A stretch of 64,000 bases of DNA, from positions 682,001-746,000 of the forward strand of contig NZ_MTSZ01000001.1 in NCBI RefSeq assembly GCF_002118315.1. The letters are read 5' to 3'. This stretch comes from Kiloniella majae. Its GTDB lineage: Bacteria; Pseudomonadota; Alphaproteobacteria; Kiloniellales; Kiloniellaceae. This document shows, one piece after another, positions 25,667 to 34,757 of this stretch. Numbering within the stretch: the stretch's first letter is position 1; each line of letters opens with the position of its first letter. A program made the translations under genes and the position numbers. A model generated the notes under the pieces. That model was not told where the DNA came from. It made no database searches and was given only the letters and a program-made list of their open reading frames with translations.

Positions 25667-27691
25667 GTGATTAACGTGCAATCAGAGGACCTGTTCACGC
25701 CCAAGATCCAAAAACGACTTGCATCCAAGGTCGCGAGATCTGTGATCTTTGTTGCGCTGCTTATTGGCCTTTTGATGAGTGCTGTTGTTGCCTATCTGGA
25801 TTTAAAAGAAACCAAAGAACATTTTATCAAGACAGTAGAACAGGTTATCCAAACTGCAAATCAACCCGCGGCACGTGCAGCCTATAACGTGAATGATGAT
25901 CTGGCTGGGGAAGTAGCTAATGGCTTGATGGAATATCAATCCATAATATCAGTCACCATTCTCGATGACTTGCACAATACCCTTACCAGTAGATCCAGGG
26001 TTCTCGCCAAGTCCCCCCATCGCTGGATTGCAGACAGTGGATTTGGCGGATTACAATCTTTTGAGATTGAATTACGAACCCTTGACGATCCCGAAGTCAA
26101 AGCTGGCTTCCTTCAGGTTATTGCTGATCCAATTGATATCGCCACAGAGTTTGTCCAAAGAGTAGCATTGGAAGTTTTGGTCATTCTTCTGCAAAGCCTT
26201 ATTATAGCCGGTATTTTCTCTTTGATCTTTTACCGTTTGCTGATTGGGCCCCTGCAAAATATCTCGAAAGCACTCGCGCGCACCAATCCTGACGAACCAT
26301 TGGCAACAAGACTTGTGGTACCAGCCAAAAATCATGGAGATGAACTCTACGTCCTCGCGGAATCAGGAAATCGCCTGTTGCAGTCCGTAGCAAAACGTAT
26401 TCACGAACGGGACAAAGCTGAAACAGACCTTAGAAAAGCGGCAGAGACACTGGAACAACGTATCATTGAACGAACGGCTGAACTGGCCGAACAGTACGAG
26501 GCAGCAAAGGCAGCGAGTAAAGCCAAACAGGAATTTCTGGCATCCATGAGCCATGAAATCCGCACGCCCATGGCCGGTGTACTTGGGTTGGCAGATATGT
26601 TGCTGGAAGACAAAATCTCTTTAGAAACCCGGGAAAAGGTTGAAAAGATAAAGGATGCCACCCGATCTCTTCTCGTGATTATCAATGATATACTTGATCT
26701 ATCAAAAATTGATGCCGGTAAGCTCAAACTTGAAAATATTAATTACCAACTACATCGGGAACTCAACAAAACACTCGAACTGGTAGAACAATCAGCACAG
26801 GAAAAATCACTGGAACTCAATCTCCAAATTGCGGACGATATACCCGCAAATTTACACGGTGACCCAACCCGCCTGAGACAGGTTTTGATCAATCTACTGG
26901 GCAATGCCATCAAGTTTACGGAGGAAGGAGAAATCACCCTCTCTGTCAGGCAGGAACAGCAATCAAAAGATCTTTCATGGCTTGTCCTCAAAGTCTCAGA
27001 TACCGGGATTGGTATCCCGGCAGACCGTCTGGATGAAATTTTTGACGAATTCACCCAGGCCGATGCCTCTATTTCCCGCCGCTATTCAGGTACCGGGTTA
27101 GGGCTTGCCATATCAAAACGGTTGGTGAACATAATGGGCGGGCGCATCACAGTTTTATCCGAGGAAAACCAAGGCACTGATTTTGAGTTCAGAATACCTT
27201 TGAAAGAAGCTGATAAAAACACACCTTCTCCGACAGAAGACATTGAGCCCGACTATTACCAAGCCAGGCGAAACCTTGTTATTCTCGCGGTTGATGATAA
27301 CCCGCTCAATCTACGCATTGTCTCTGCACTGATGGAGAAATATGGTCATGTTGTTCACGAAGCAAACACAGGAAAAGAAGCCGTAGATCAGTTATCAAAT
27401 ACGGTTCAAGGTGAGGAACCCGATCTGATCCTCATGGATATTCGAATGCCGGAAATGAGTGGTCCCGAGGCCACTAAAATCATTCGAGAACTTGATGGTC
27501 CTATCGCAAAAACACCTATTATTGCCCTAACTGCCGACGTGGTAGAGGACCATGTAAAGGAATACTTTGAAGCAGGAATGAATGCTTTTGTTGCAAAGCC
27601 CATTAACCCGACAAAGCTTTTAGAGGAAATAAATAGCGTTCTCCAGGAACCTATCCACGAACCTGTTTTTCAAAAAGAACAAAGTGCATAA
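25667..27691 (+). CDS. Membrane hybrid histidine kinase with receiver
   Basis: 674 residues: transmembrane helix 1 (about 20-42), a periplasmic domain of some 120 residues, helix 2 (about 163-190), HAMP (about 190-245), a coiled coil, HisKA with phospho-His near 296 (ASMSHEIRTPMAG), HATPase (LLGNAIKFTEEGE, GTGLGLAISK) and a receiver with Asp near 591 (LILMDIRMPEMSG). The periplasmic part includes NQPAARAAYNVNDDLAGEVANGL, like the sensors paired with binding proteins. The GTG start has no strong ribosome binding site, and coupling to the preceding gene is likely. Confidence 0.88.
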   Translation: MINVQSEDLFTPKIQKRLASKVARSVIFVALLIGLLMSAVVAYLDLKETKEHFIKTVEQVIQTANQPAARAAYNVNDDLAGEVANGLMEYQSIISVTILDDLHNTLTSRSRVLAKSPHRWIADSGFGGLQSFEIELRTLDDPEVKAGFLQVIADPIDIATEFVQRVALEVLVILLQSLIIAGIFSLIFYRLLIGPLQNISKALARTNPDEPLATRLVVPAKNHGDELYVLAESGNRLLQSVAKRIHERDKAETDLRKAAETLEQRIIERTAELAEQYEAAKAASKAKQEFLASMSHEIRTPMAGVLGLADMLLEDKISLETREKVEKIKDATRSLLVIINDILDLSKIDAGKLKLENINYQLHRELNKTLELVEQSAQEKSLELNLQIADDIPANLHGDPTRLRQVLINLLGNAIKFTEEGEITLSVRQEQQSKDLSWLVLKVSDTGIGIPADRLDEIFDEFTQADASISRRYSGTGLGLAISKRLVNIMGGRITVLSEENQGTDFEFRIPLKEADKNTPSPTEDIEPDYYQARRNLVILAVDDNPLNLRIVSALMEKYGHVVHEANTGKEAVDQLSNTVQGEEPDLILMDIRMPEMSGPEATKIIRELDGPIAKTPIIALTADVVEDHVKEYFEAGMNAFVAKPINPTKLLEEINSVLQEPIHEPVFQKEQSA

Positions 27692-27900
27692 AGGGCAGAA
27701 AGTAACAAAGATTGGCAAACAATTTTCGTCCCTCTGCTAATCATTTTTCGTCCAGTCACAAAGCCCCTTTTACATCAAATGAGTCGATCTTGGGCCAACA
27801 ATTAGAACACCATAATATGCGGTGATTTCTCTTATTGCCATTAACCCTGCTTTAAGAACACAGCATTAGGATATACGTACGGGAAAACAGGTGCTTCTAT

Positions 27901-30480
27901 ATGTCAATCCGTGTTCGGGTTATAATAATCTTTACCCTTCTCATGGTGTTGCTTGGCGCGACAACACTCACCCTTGGGTTGCTATATGACAGCTCAACAA
28001 AATTAACTCACAAAGAAATTCAACGCCTGGAAGCTTTAAAACTCGCCGATCGATTGCGACAATCCTCTGACGATTTGACACGCATGGCCCGAAGTTATGC
28101 CGTCACTGGTGAACAACGGTTTGAACAATATTTTAACGACATTCTGGATATTCGGGATGGGAAAAGTCCAAGACCCCAAAATTACAACAGTATCTATTGG
28201 GATTTTGTTATTTCCGGTCAACCCAATGATGACGACCCCGAACCAGCGGCATCATTATTATCCCTGATCAAGGCTGTAGGGATCAGTGAAAAAGAACTCG
28301 GTCTTTTGGAAGCTGCCAAAACAAACTCTGACGATCTCGTATTTCTGGAACGAAAAGCTTTTGCCGCACTCAATGGCCTCTTCACAGATGAGAACGGAGG
28401 TTTAACCAGAAAGGCCCCTCCCGATCCACAGCTTGCGGCTGATATCTTGTTCAGTGATGCCTATCATGACGCCAAGGCTAAGATTATGCGACCCATCAAT
28501 AGCTTTGGCATCGAAATTGATCGGCGTACAGCCCGTGAAGTCGCTGTGATTGAAAGTAAAATCAATCGCCTCACAATCATGGCGGCCATTCTGGTGCTCT
28601 CGACAATCATCTTTGTCATTATCAGCTATTTTCATCTGCAAAGCAGACTTATCCGTCCAATCCTTCATCTTGCTGATGTCAGCACCGAAATCAAATCAGG
28701 GAACCTGAATATAAGGCTTCAAGACACCAGCAATGATGAAATCGGGCAGCTTGGCTATAGCTTTAATAGCATGTTAGACAAAATTCAGGAAAGCTTGGCT
28801 TCCCTTCATAAAGAAATTACAACCCGACGAGAACTGTCTGAACGGCTTGATAAAAATAACGACAGCCTCTTACGCGCCCAGCGTGTCGCCATGATGGGGC
28901 ACTGGTTTTGGGATTTAACGAACGGGCATGAAGAGTGGTCGGAAAACCTATTCAGTGTTTACGGTCTTCGTGATGACGTAACACCGGGCTACGACACCTT
29001 TATTACCTGTGTGCATCCAGATGATCGAGAGCGCGTTGAACGCATTCAGGCAAAAAACCTGGAAAGGGGAAGTAAATTCTCTCTCAGCTATCGTGTTGTG
29101 CATGGTAATGGGGATGTTCGGCACGTAACCAGCCATAATGATCTTAACTGTGACGCTTCCGGCAAAGTTCTTCAGGTGACGGGACTTGTTCAGGATGTCA
29201 CTGAGCTCAAGTTAACCGAAGAAAGGCTGGAAAAAGCCAAACAGGAAGTCGAAGAATTTAACCGTAATCTGGAAGCTAAGATCAAGCAGAGAACAAAGGC
29301 ATTGGAAGAAGCCAAAGATGCCGCAGAAACCGCGAATTCTGCCAAATCCAATTTCCTGGCAACTATGAGTCACGAAATCCGCACGCCCCTGAACGGTATG
29401 ATCGGCATGGCTCAGCTCTTAAAAAATACGCCTTTGAATGCAGATCAGGAACTCAAGATTTCAACATTGATTTCATCCAGTCAGAGCTTACTGGAAATCA
29501 TTAATGATGTTCTGGACATGAGCAAGATTGAAAGCGGCGCTCTGGAGCTGGAAAACAGAATTTTTGATCTGCCAGAAATACTTATCCCACTTGAGGCCAC
29601 CTTTGGCACGCTTGCCGATGAAAAGGGGATCGAGTTTGTCACAGATATTGATCTACAAAATCACAAACTGATCTACAGTGATCAAACCCGGTTGCGGCAA
29701 ATACTGAATAACTTATTGAGCAATGCTTTTAAATTCACCAAAGAAGGACAAGTAAGACTGTCAATTTCTCTTACAACCGTAAACAATACCACCGAACTAA
29801 GTATCCTTGTCGAAGATACCGGTGTTGGTATCGCAGAAGATAGACTGGATAGTATTTTTGATGCTTTCACCCAAGCCGATAATACCATCACTCGGAAATT
29901 TGGGGGAACAGGTTTAGGCTTAAGCATAACAAAAAGCCTGATCGCGTTATTAAAAGGAAACATCAGAGTTACAAGTAAATTGGGTGGCGGGACATCATTT
30001 TGGATTGAGCTCCCCATTACACTGCCCAGCAGCGAAGAAATTGATTCTTATTACAATCTCCTTAACCGTCCGCAACAAACTGATATCGGCAAGCTATCTA
30101 TCCTGTTGGCAGAAGATAACCCGGTTAACGCCATGATTGCCAAAGCCTTTATCACAAAGTTTGGCCACGAGATCATTCGGGCCGAAAACGGTCAGGAAGC
30201 AGTTGATCTTTTCGCACAACATGACGTAGATCTCATCCTTATGGATGTCCACATGCCAGTTGTGAATGGCATCAGTGCCACAGAACAGATCAGGGCCACA
30301 GACAAGGGAGCCTATGTTCCGATCATTGGTCTAACAGCCGAAGCCTTCACCGACCGCCACGAAGTTTTTCGCAAGGCGGGAATGAACGATGTTCTGACAA
30401 AACCCTTCAAAGAAGAGCAGTTAAAAGAAGTAATTGAGCAGTGTTATTTATCATCTCTTGATCAGCTCCGCACGGCCTAA
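27901..30480 (+). CDS. Membrane hybrid histidine kinase (HAMP-PAS-HisKA-HATPase-REC)
   Basis: 859 residues: helix 1 (about 8-30), periplasmic region with two helical arms (about 31-220), helix 2 (about 221-245), HAMP, PAS (about 330-440, GHWFWDLTNGHEEWSENLF), coiled coil, HisKA with phospho-His near 490 (ATMSHEIRTPLNG), HATPase and receiver with Asp near 781 (LILMDVHMPVVNG). Its kinase and receiver parts are close paralogues of the kinase at 10911, but it lacks the C-terminal HPt. It would need an external HPt protein. It follows another hybrid kinase by 209 bases and probably has its own promoter. Confidence 0.88.
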   Translation: MSIRVRVIIIFTLLMVLLGATTLTLGLLYDSSTKLTHKEIQRLEALKLADRLRQSSDDLTRMARSYAVTGEQRFEQYFNDILDIRDGKSPRPQNYNSIYWDFVISGQPNDDDPEPAASLLSLIKAVGISEKELGLLEAAKTNSDDLVFLERKAFAALNGLFTDENGGLTRKAPPDPQLAADILFSDAYHDAKAKIMRPINSFGIEIDRRTAREVAVIESKINRLTIMAAILVLSTIIFVIISYFHLQSRLIRPILHLADVSTEIKSGNLNIRLQDTSNDEIGQLGYSFNSMLDKIQESLASLHKEITTRRELSERLDKNNDSLLRAQRVAMMGHWFWDLTNGHEEWSENLFSVYGLRDDVTPGYDTFITCVHPDDRERVERIQAKNLERGSKFSLSYRVVHGNGDVRHVTSHNDLNCDASGKVLQVTGLVQDVTELKLTEERLEKAKQEVEEFNRNLEAKIKQRTKALEEAKDAAETANSAKSNFLATMSHEIRTPLNGMIGMAQLLKNTPLNADQELKISTLISSSQSLLEIINDVLDMSKIESGALELENRIFDLPEILIPLEATFGTLADEKGIEFVTDIDLQNHKLIYSDQTRLRQILNNLLSNAFKFTKEGQVRLSISLTTVNNTTELSILVEDTGVGIAEDRLDSIFDAFTQADNTITRKFGGTGLGLSITKSLIALLKGNIRVTSKLGGGTSFWIELPITLPSSEEIDSYYNLLNRPQQTDIGKLSILLAEDNPVNAMIAKAFITKFGHEIIRAENGQEAVDLFAQHDVDLILMDVHMPVVNGISATEQIRATDKGAYVPIIGLTAEAFTDRHEVFRKAGMNDVLTKPFKEEQLKEVIEQCYLSSLDQLRTA

Positions 30481-30654
30481 ACATAAGCCGGTTATTGGAA
30501 ATTTTCAGAAATCAAAAAAACTTAACGCAAAGTAACTGCGATCCAAAACCGATGTGCATTAACAACAAGGATAATTTCACAGCACCATTCCTACATATTT
30601 CCGTTCTCACCTCATCAATACTATTACCCAAGAACATGACCCGATAACGTAATA

Positions 30655-31482
30655 ATGCCAGATAAACGCGCTTTAGATCACTATCATGATCCGGTTCTTA
30701 CCCGTCTTTATGACGAACAAAACCCTTGGGGGCCTGACTGTGACTTTTTTCTCTCACTGATCCAAGACGTGCCTGTTCCACAAAAAATACTTGATATTGG
30801 CTGCGGCACAGGGTTGCTCACCACTGCTTTTGCCAAAGCAGGGCATTGTACAACCGGGATTGATCCCGCTCAGGATATGCTAGACATCGCATTACGCCGA
30901 CCTTTCAGTGATAAAATCGCTTGGGTTAAATCTGACGCAGCTACCTATAAATCTGATAGCCGCTACGATCTTATTATCCTGAGCGGTCATGCCTTTCAGG
31001 TGTTTCTAACTGATCGAGATATACAAGCCGCTCTTTCCAATATGAAATCTCACTTAAACCCCAATGGCCGCATTGCCTTTGACACCAGAAACTCGGCAAC
31101 CAAAGCTTGGTTAAACTGGACGCCGAAACAAACAATAGAGACCTTTATCCTTCCCCAAGATACTGATCACTCAACAGGCAAAGAGATTGAAGTATGGCAT
31201 GACGTTGGTCGTGTCAGACAAAAGGGTGAAGGAGCGATTGTTCAATATTTCACTCTTTATCGTGAAAAATATTCCGCCCAAAAAAATCTAACGCTCAACG
31301 CTAGAAAACATCAATCTGACACAATAAGAACCGAGGCACACATACGGTTTCTCAGTCAGCAAGAACTATCAAGCCATCTTGAAAGCGCAGGATTGAAAAC
31401 CGAATATCTATACGGCGATTGGGATCAATCACCATTTAAGAATGACCATAAAGAAATGATTATCATTGCCTGTGCAAGCTAA
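30655..31482 (+). CDS. SAM-dependent class I methyltransferase
   Basis: 275 residues with motif I ILDIGCGTGLL (about 42-52), an acidic motif II (TTGIDPAQDMLD), a D-A motif (KSDAATYKS) and motif IV-like DLIILSGHAFQVF. This is the usual Rossmann methyltransferase fold. Substrate specificity cannot be read; the fold matches a methyltransferase domain 25 protein, many of which act on small molecules. Note the typical N-terminal YHDPVLTRLYDEQNPWGPD. It is monocistronic; no biosynthetic genes surround it. Confidence 0.82.
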   Translation: MPDKRALDHYHDPVLTRLYDEQNPWGPDCDFFLSLIQDVPVPQKILDIGCGTGLLTTAFAKAGHCTTGIDPAQDMLDIALRRPFSDKIAWVKSDAATYKSDSRYDLIILSGHAFQVFLTDRDIQAALSNMKSHLNPNGRIAFDTRNSATKAWLNWTPKQTIETFILPQDTDHSTGKEIEVWHDVGRVRQKGEGAIVQYFTLYREKYSAQKNLTLNARKHQSDTIRTEAHIRFLSQQELSSHLESAGLKTEYLYGDWDQSPFKNDHKEMIIIACAS

Positions 31483-31512
31483 TCAAAACTGATCAGGCTA
31501 GACAATGAAAAA

Positions 31513-31557
31513 CAGCCCGAAGCAATATCCCCGAAGCAATATCAATGCGTCGGGCTG
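31513..31557 (-). terminator. Terminator of the aminotransferase gene, with a tandem repeat in its loop
   Basis: Read on the minus strand, CAGCCCGA (from 31557-31550) pairs with TCGGGCTG (from 31520-31513), followed by five T. The loop holds two tandem copies of CCGAAGCAATATC. Confidence 0.75.
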
Positions 31558-31590
31558 CCGTAAGATACAAGTCGTTCTGTTCGTCTTGCC

Positions 31591-32448
31591 TCAGCTCTTT
31601 GCCCATGCCCAGTAAAGTTCGCGGGCCAGTTTGCTCACGGGCCCGATGGAATACTCCACATCTTCGAACTTAACCACTGGCGTTATTTTAGAGATATTTC
31701 CACTCATAAAGACTTCATCTGCGCCTTCAAAATCTTCAAAGGTAAGTGTTGTCTCAACAACGTCACGTCCGGCGTCTCGAAGAAGACTAATAACGCGTTG
31801 TCGAGTAATACCGTTTAGAAATGTGCCGTTTGGAACCGGTGTATAGATCACATCATTCTTGACCATAAACACATTAGACGTACCGGTTTCAGCAACATTT
31901 CCCAACGCATCCGCAACAAGAGCATTATTATATCCGCGCGCCTGTGCTTCGCGGATCATGCGACCATTGTTCGGGTAAAGACAAGCTGCTTTGGCGTTTA
32001 CCGGCGCCATTGAAACCATCGGACGGACAAACTTCGTCCGACAAAGAGTTTGCGTATAGCTGGTTGGAGCCATTGGAAACTGTTCCAGACAGAGACAGAA
32101 CTCGGTAGAATTCTCATCGGGAACAACTGTGCCCGCGCCACCTTCCTTCGACCAATACATCGGACGTATATAAACAGCGGCATCGTCTGCAAACTTTTTC
32201 AGACCTTCCATGGTCAAGTCTATCAGTTGCTGGGTCGTCATGGTTGGCTTCAGCCCCATAACTTCAGCAGACGCATTCACACGGGCTGAATGAAGATCCA
32301 GATCGGGGACAACACCTTCAAAGGACCGTGCACCATCAAAAACAAGAGAACCAAGCCAGGTGCCATGATCTGCGGCCCCCATAATCGGTAGATTACCTTC
32401 GTGCCATTCACCCTGAAAATAGGTCCAGATTACTTCGCCGATTGCCAT
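31591..32448 (-). CDS. Branched-chain amino acid aminotransferase-like, class IV PLP enzyme
   Basis: The 285-residue protein shows the fold-type IV pattern: FDGARSFEG near residue 38, PLP Lys153 in NAKAACLYPNN, the Glu187 that binds the pyridine N (NVAETGTSNVF), and LNGITRQRVISLLRDAG. It transfers amino groups between branched-chain (or related) amino acids and 2-oxoglutarate. Sequence close to BCAT makes ilvE-like the best guess, but D-amino acid transaminase or another class IV activity is not excluded. The start at 32448 has AAGG seven bases upstream; an upstream start to 32484 is weaker. It is monocistronic with its own terminator. Confidence 0.82.
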   Translation of the reverse strand: MAIGEVIWTYFQGEWHEGNLPIMGAADHGTWLGSLVFDGARSFEGVVPDLDLHSARVNASAEVMGLKPTMTTQQLIDLTMEGLKKFADDAAVYIRPMYWSKEGGAGTVVPDENSTEFCLCLEQFPMAPTSYTQTLCRTKFVRPMVSMAPVNAKAACLYPNNGRMIREAQARGYNNALVADALGNVAETGTSNVFMVKNDVIYTPVPNGTFLNGITRQRVISLLRDAGRDVVETTLTFEDFEGADEVFMSGNISKITPVVKFEDVEYSIGPVSKLARELYWAWAKS

Positions 32449-32759
32449 CCCTTTGCCTTCTCTGTTTTTAAATTGGGTTTTCAAAATTGGATCTGAAAAT
32501 ATTTTTATATATTAGCTTTATTAGGCCAAGGATAATTCTTCAAGCCCAGTTTATCTAATACTGTTATAAAAGATTTTCTAATCTGAGGGATAAAATAACA
32601 AGATGAATGCCAGATAACTAAACCGAAACCTTGAATAAAAGCCTTGGTCGCGGTGTAAAGCTCAGATAACTACCCTATTTGAAACTTCACATAAAACAAC
32701 CATTAGCTACAGGATAATCCCCTACGAAGCAGAACTGTAAATATGATCGTAAAAAATAA
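32449..32759. other. A+T-rich intergenic region
   Basis: Between the aminotransferase gene (minus) and the end of the LysR gene (minus) no credible gene is visible. The region must contain the aminotransferase promoter. It marks the left edge of a visibly A+T-richer stretch (about 32.5-35.7 kb). Confidence 0.45.
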
Positions 32760-33665
32760 TTACAACGATACCCTACTTTTTTCATCTAGTTTTGCGAGAA
32801 AATCAATAAACGTTCTGATTTTATGTGATGTTTCTCTGTGATATGGGTAAACCGCATAAAGTGCATGTGCATCCGCCTTCCATGCGGGTAACAACCTTAT
32901 CAATTTGCCGGCTTCCAATTCATCGTGCACAAGGATCTCAGGTGCCAAGATAACGCCCAAATCTGCTAATGCCGCTTGTTTCAACGCCAAACCATTATTC
33001 ACGACATAAGACCCCGCAACCAAATTAAGTTCTCTTATTTCATTCTCATTTTTAAAGACCCAATTCGTGGGTGATGACGACAAACTGTAGATGAGGCAAT
33101 TATGGAAACTTAGGTCATCCGGTTCCAAAAGTTCAGGTGCATTTTCTATATAAACAGGGGACGCACAAAGAATACGATTAAGCTCAAACAACTTGCGTGA
33201 ACGAAGACTTGAGTCTTTTAATTGGCCCCCACCTCTGATGGCAATGTCAATCCCTTGATCAACCAAGTCAACATATTGGTCACTCATTAAAACATCTATA
33301 TTCACCTGAGGATATAACTTCATAAACTGGCACACTGCGGGATTTATCGTTTCTAATCCAAAAGACATCGGCATACTTATTCGTAGTTCTCCCCTAAGCT
33401 GTTGAGTGTTTTCTAGAATAGATAAATCTGCGTTGGCCATTTCATCCAATATGTTACGAACATGGTTGTAATAATGCTGACCATTCTCCGTGACATTCAT
33501 TCTTCTCGTCGTTCTCATGATTAAGGGGCTTTTTAGATAATTCTCAAGCTCATTGATGTTCTTGCTAACAGCCGCTTTTGATAAATTTAAATCTTCAGCA
33601 GCAGCTTTAAAACTACCTAGTTCAATAACCCGTCGAAAAACTGTGATCGCTCGAAATTTATCCAT
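32760..33665 (-). CDS. LysR-family transcriptional regulator
   Basis: A 301-residue LTTR with the N-terminal winged helix (FRRVIELGSFKAAAEDLNLSKAAVSKNINELENYL) and the effector domain LRISMPMSFGLETINPAVCQFMKLYPQVNIDVL. The family acts as tetramers binding T-N11-A sites. The gene is divergent from the secreted-protein and hydroquinone-reductase pair at 33835 and 34758, and the intergenic region holds A+T-rich dyads, so it probably regulates that pair. The effector may be a quinone or aromatic compound, from the reductase neighbour. This is inference. Confidence 0.9.
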   Translation of the reverse strand: MDKFRAITVFRRVIELGSFKAAAEDLNLSKAAVSKNINELENYLKSPLIMRTTRRMNVTENGQHYYNHVRNILDEMANADLSILENTQQLRGELRISMPMSFGLETINPAVCQFMKLYPQVNIDVLMSDQYVDLVDQGIDIAIRGGGQLKDSSLRSRKLFELNRILCASPVYIENAPELLEPDDLSFHNCLIYSLSSSPTNWVFKNENEIRELNLVAGSYVVNNGLALKQAALADLGVILAPEILVHDELEAGKLIRLLPAWKADAHALYAVYPYHRETSHKIRTFIDFLAKLDEKSRVSL

Positions 33666-33676
33666 AATCTTAATTC

Positions 33677-33755
33677 AAATAATATTATTTACTATTGGTA
33701 AATTATCTTATCACTAAACCACTGTTTATCAACCAAATCTAAATAATTATATTTA
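33677..33755. promoter_or_regulatory. Candidate LysR-binding region
   Basis: AAATAATATTATTT (33677-33690) is a perfect palindrome beside the LysR start. TAAAT-N6-ATTTA (33740-33755), a T-N11-A-type dyad, lies 79 bases before the start of the divergent gene at 33835. Confidence 0.4.
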
Positions 33756-33834
33756 TATCCAGTTACAGCCACATGGCAAAACTACATTTATATATCGGCG
33801 ACTTAACGCCCCAATTATTTAGGAAGATACTATC

Positions 33835-34632
33835 ATGAAGAAATGGATTGGCTTAACCCTTGGCGCTTTGCTGTTTACGTTACCTGCAACACAAAGTTTT
33901 GCAGGATCATCTATTACTGAGGATCGCATTACACTTTCATATAGTGACGGAAGCCCTGAAACAGTTGGCCTTAAAGGTATAAATAAAGTTTTACGTGCCG
34001 TAGGTGTAAGGGTGAGCACGGTACCACTCCCTGAAGAAGCCTTGCCACTTCTGAAAGCTTCACATTCCCGCGCCGTCACTGAAAATGAAGTCGCCGAGTT
34101 GCTCTCCTATTTTGAACTGACACGCGAAGACCTGTTGTCCGAAATCGAAGCAGCTGGCCGCAAACCTACTGTTGAAAATGGCGGCTCGTTGACAACTTCT
34201 GAACCGGGCGTTGCACCTTATCCAAAAGTCTATGACATGAGAGCAATGGATGCAGATACTCGTGTTTGGGCACAAAATAAATTCGGCCCACTGCACATCA
34301 ACCATTCGAAAGAAGGTGTTGGTATTGACGAAGTCATGACCATCGTGTCAGGAGGGCCTTGGGTTTGGTTCTTTGAACTGCCCGGCAATGTCACTGGCAA
34401 ATTGACATTCGGTTACGTTGATCTAGATGGCGCGGCTTGGCGCGTAAGTTACCCTGGTATCCGACCTCATGGTGGATTTCTTGACCCAGAGTTCGGATTG
34501 GTTATTGCTTACGCACACGGACCTGAAGAATTTATCATCCACTTCGATGAGAAAAATCTCGCAGGTTCCAAACTAGTGGGTACGAACCCCTGGATTGACC
34601 AATCCGGTGCGACCCCCAAACTATTGGACTAA
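33835..34632 (+). CDS. Secreted protein of unknown function
   Basis: 265 residues with a clear signal peptide (MKKWIGLTLGALLFTLPATQSFA, cleavage near 23). The mature part has a helical N-terminal half (GLKGINKVLRAVGVRVSTVPLPEEALPLLK and a stretch of short helices) and a C-terminal half that is Gly/Trp/Pro-rich (GGPWVWFFELPGN, GAAWRVSYPGIRPHGG), suggesting a beta-rich ligand-binding domain. I do not recognise the family. It is divergent from LysR, with the reductase gene 126 bases downstream in the same direction. Confidence 0.68.
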   Translation: MKKWIGLTLGALLFTLPATQSFAGSSITEDRITLSYSDGSPETVGLKGINKVLRAVGVRVSTVPLPEEALPLLKASHSRAVTENEVAELLSYFELTREDLLSEIEAAGRKPTVENGGSLTTSEPGVAPYPKVYDMRAMDADTRVWAQNKFGPLHINHSKEGVGIDEVMTIVSGGPWVWFFELPGNVTGKLTFGYVDLDGAAWRVSYPGIRPHGGFLDPEFGLVIAYAHGPEEFIIHFDEKNLAGSKLVGTNPWIDQSGATPKLLD

Positions 34633-34757
34633 TAGAGGCGGTGTGGAAAGCGCATGAGCCACATAAATGCACTTACCTCCCCTTTCCACACCTTATTAAA
34701 GCCACTCAGAACGATATTTTAGCTCTTCAATCAGTCCCAAGAAGAAGGATCTACGTC

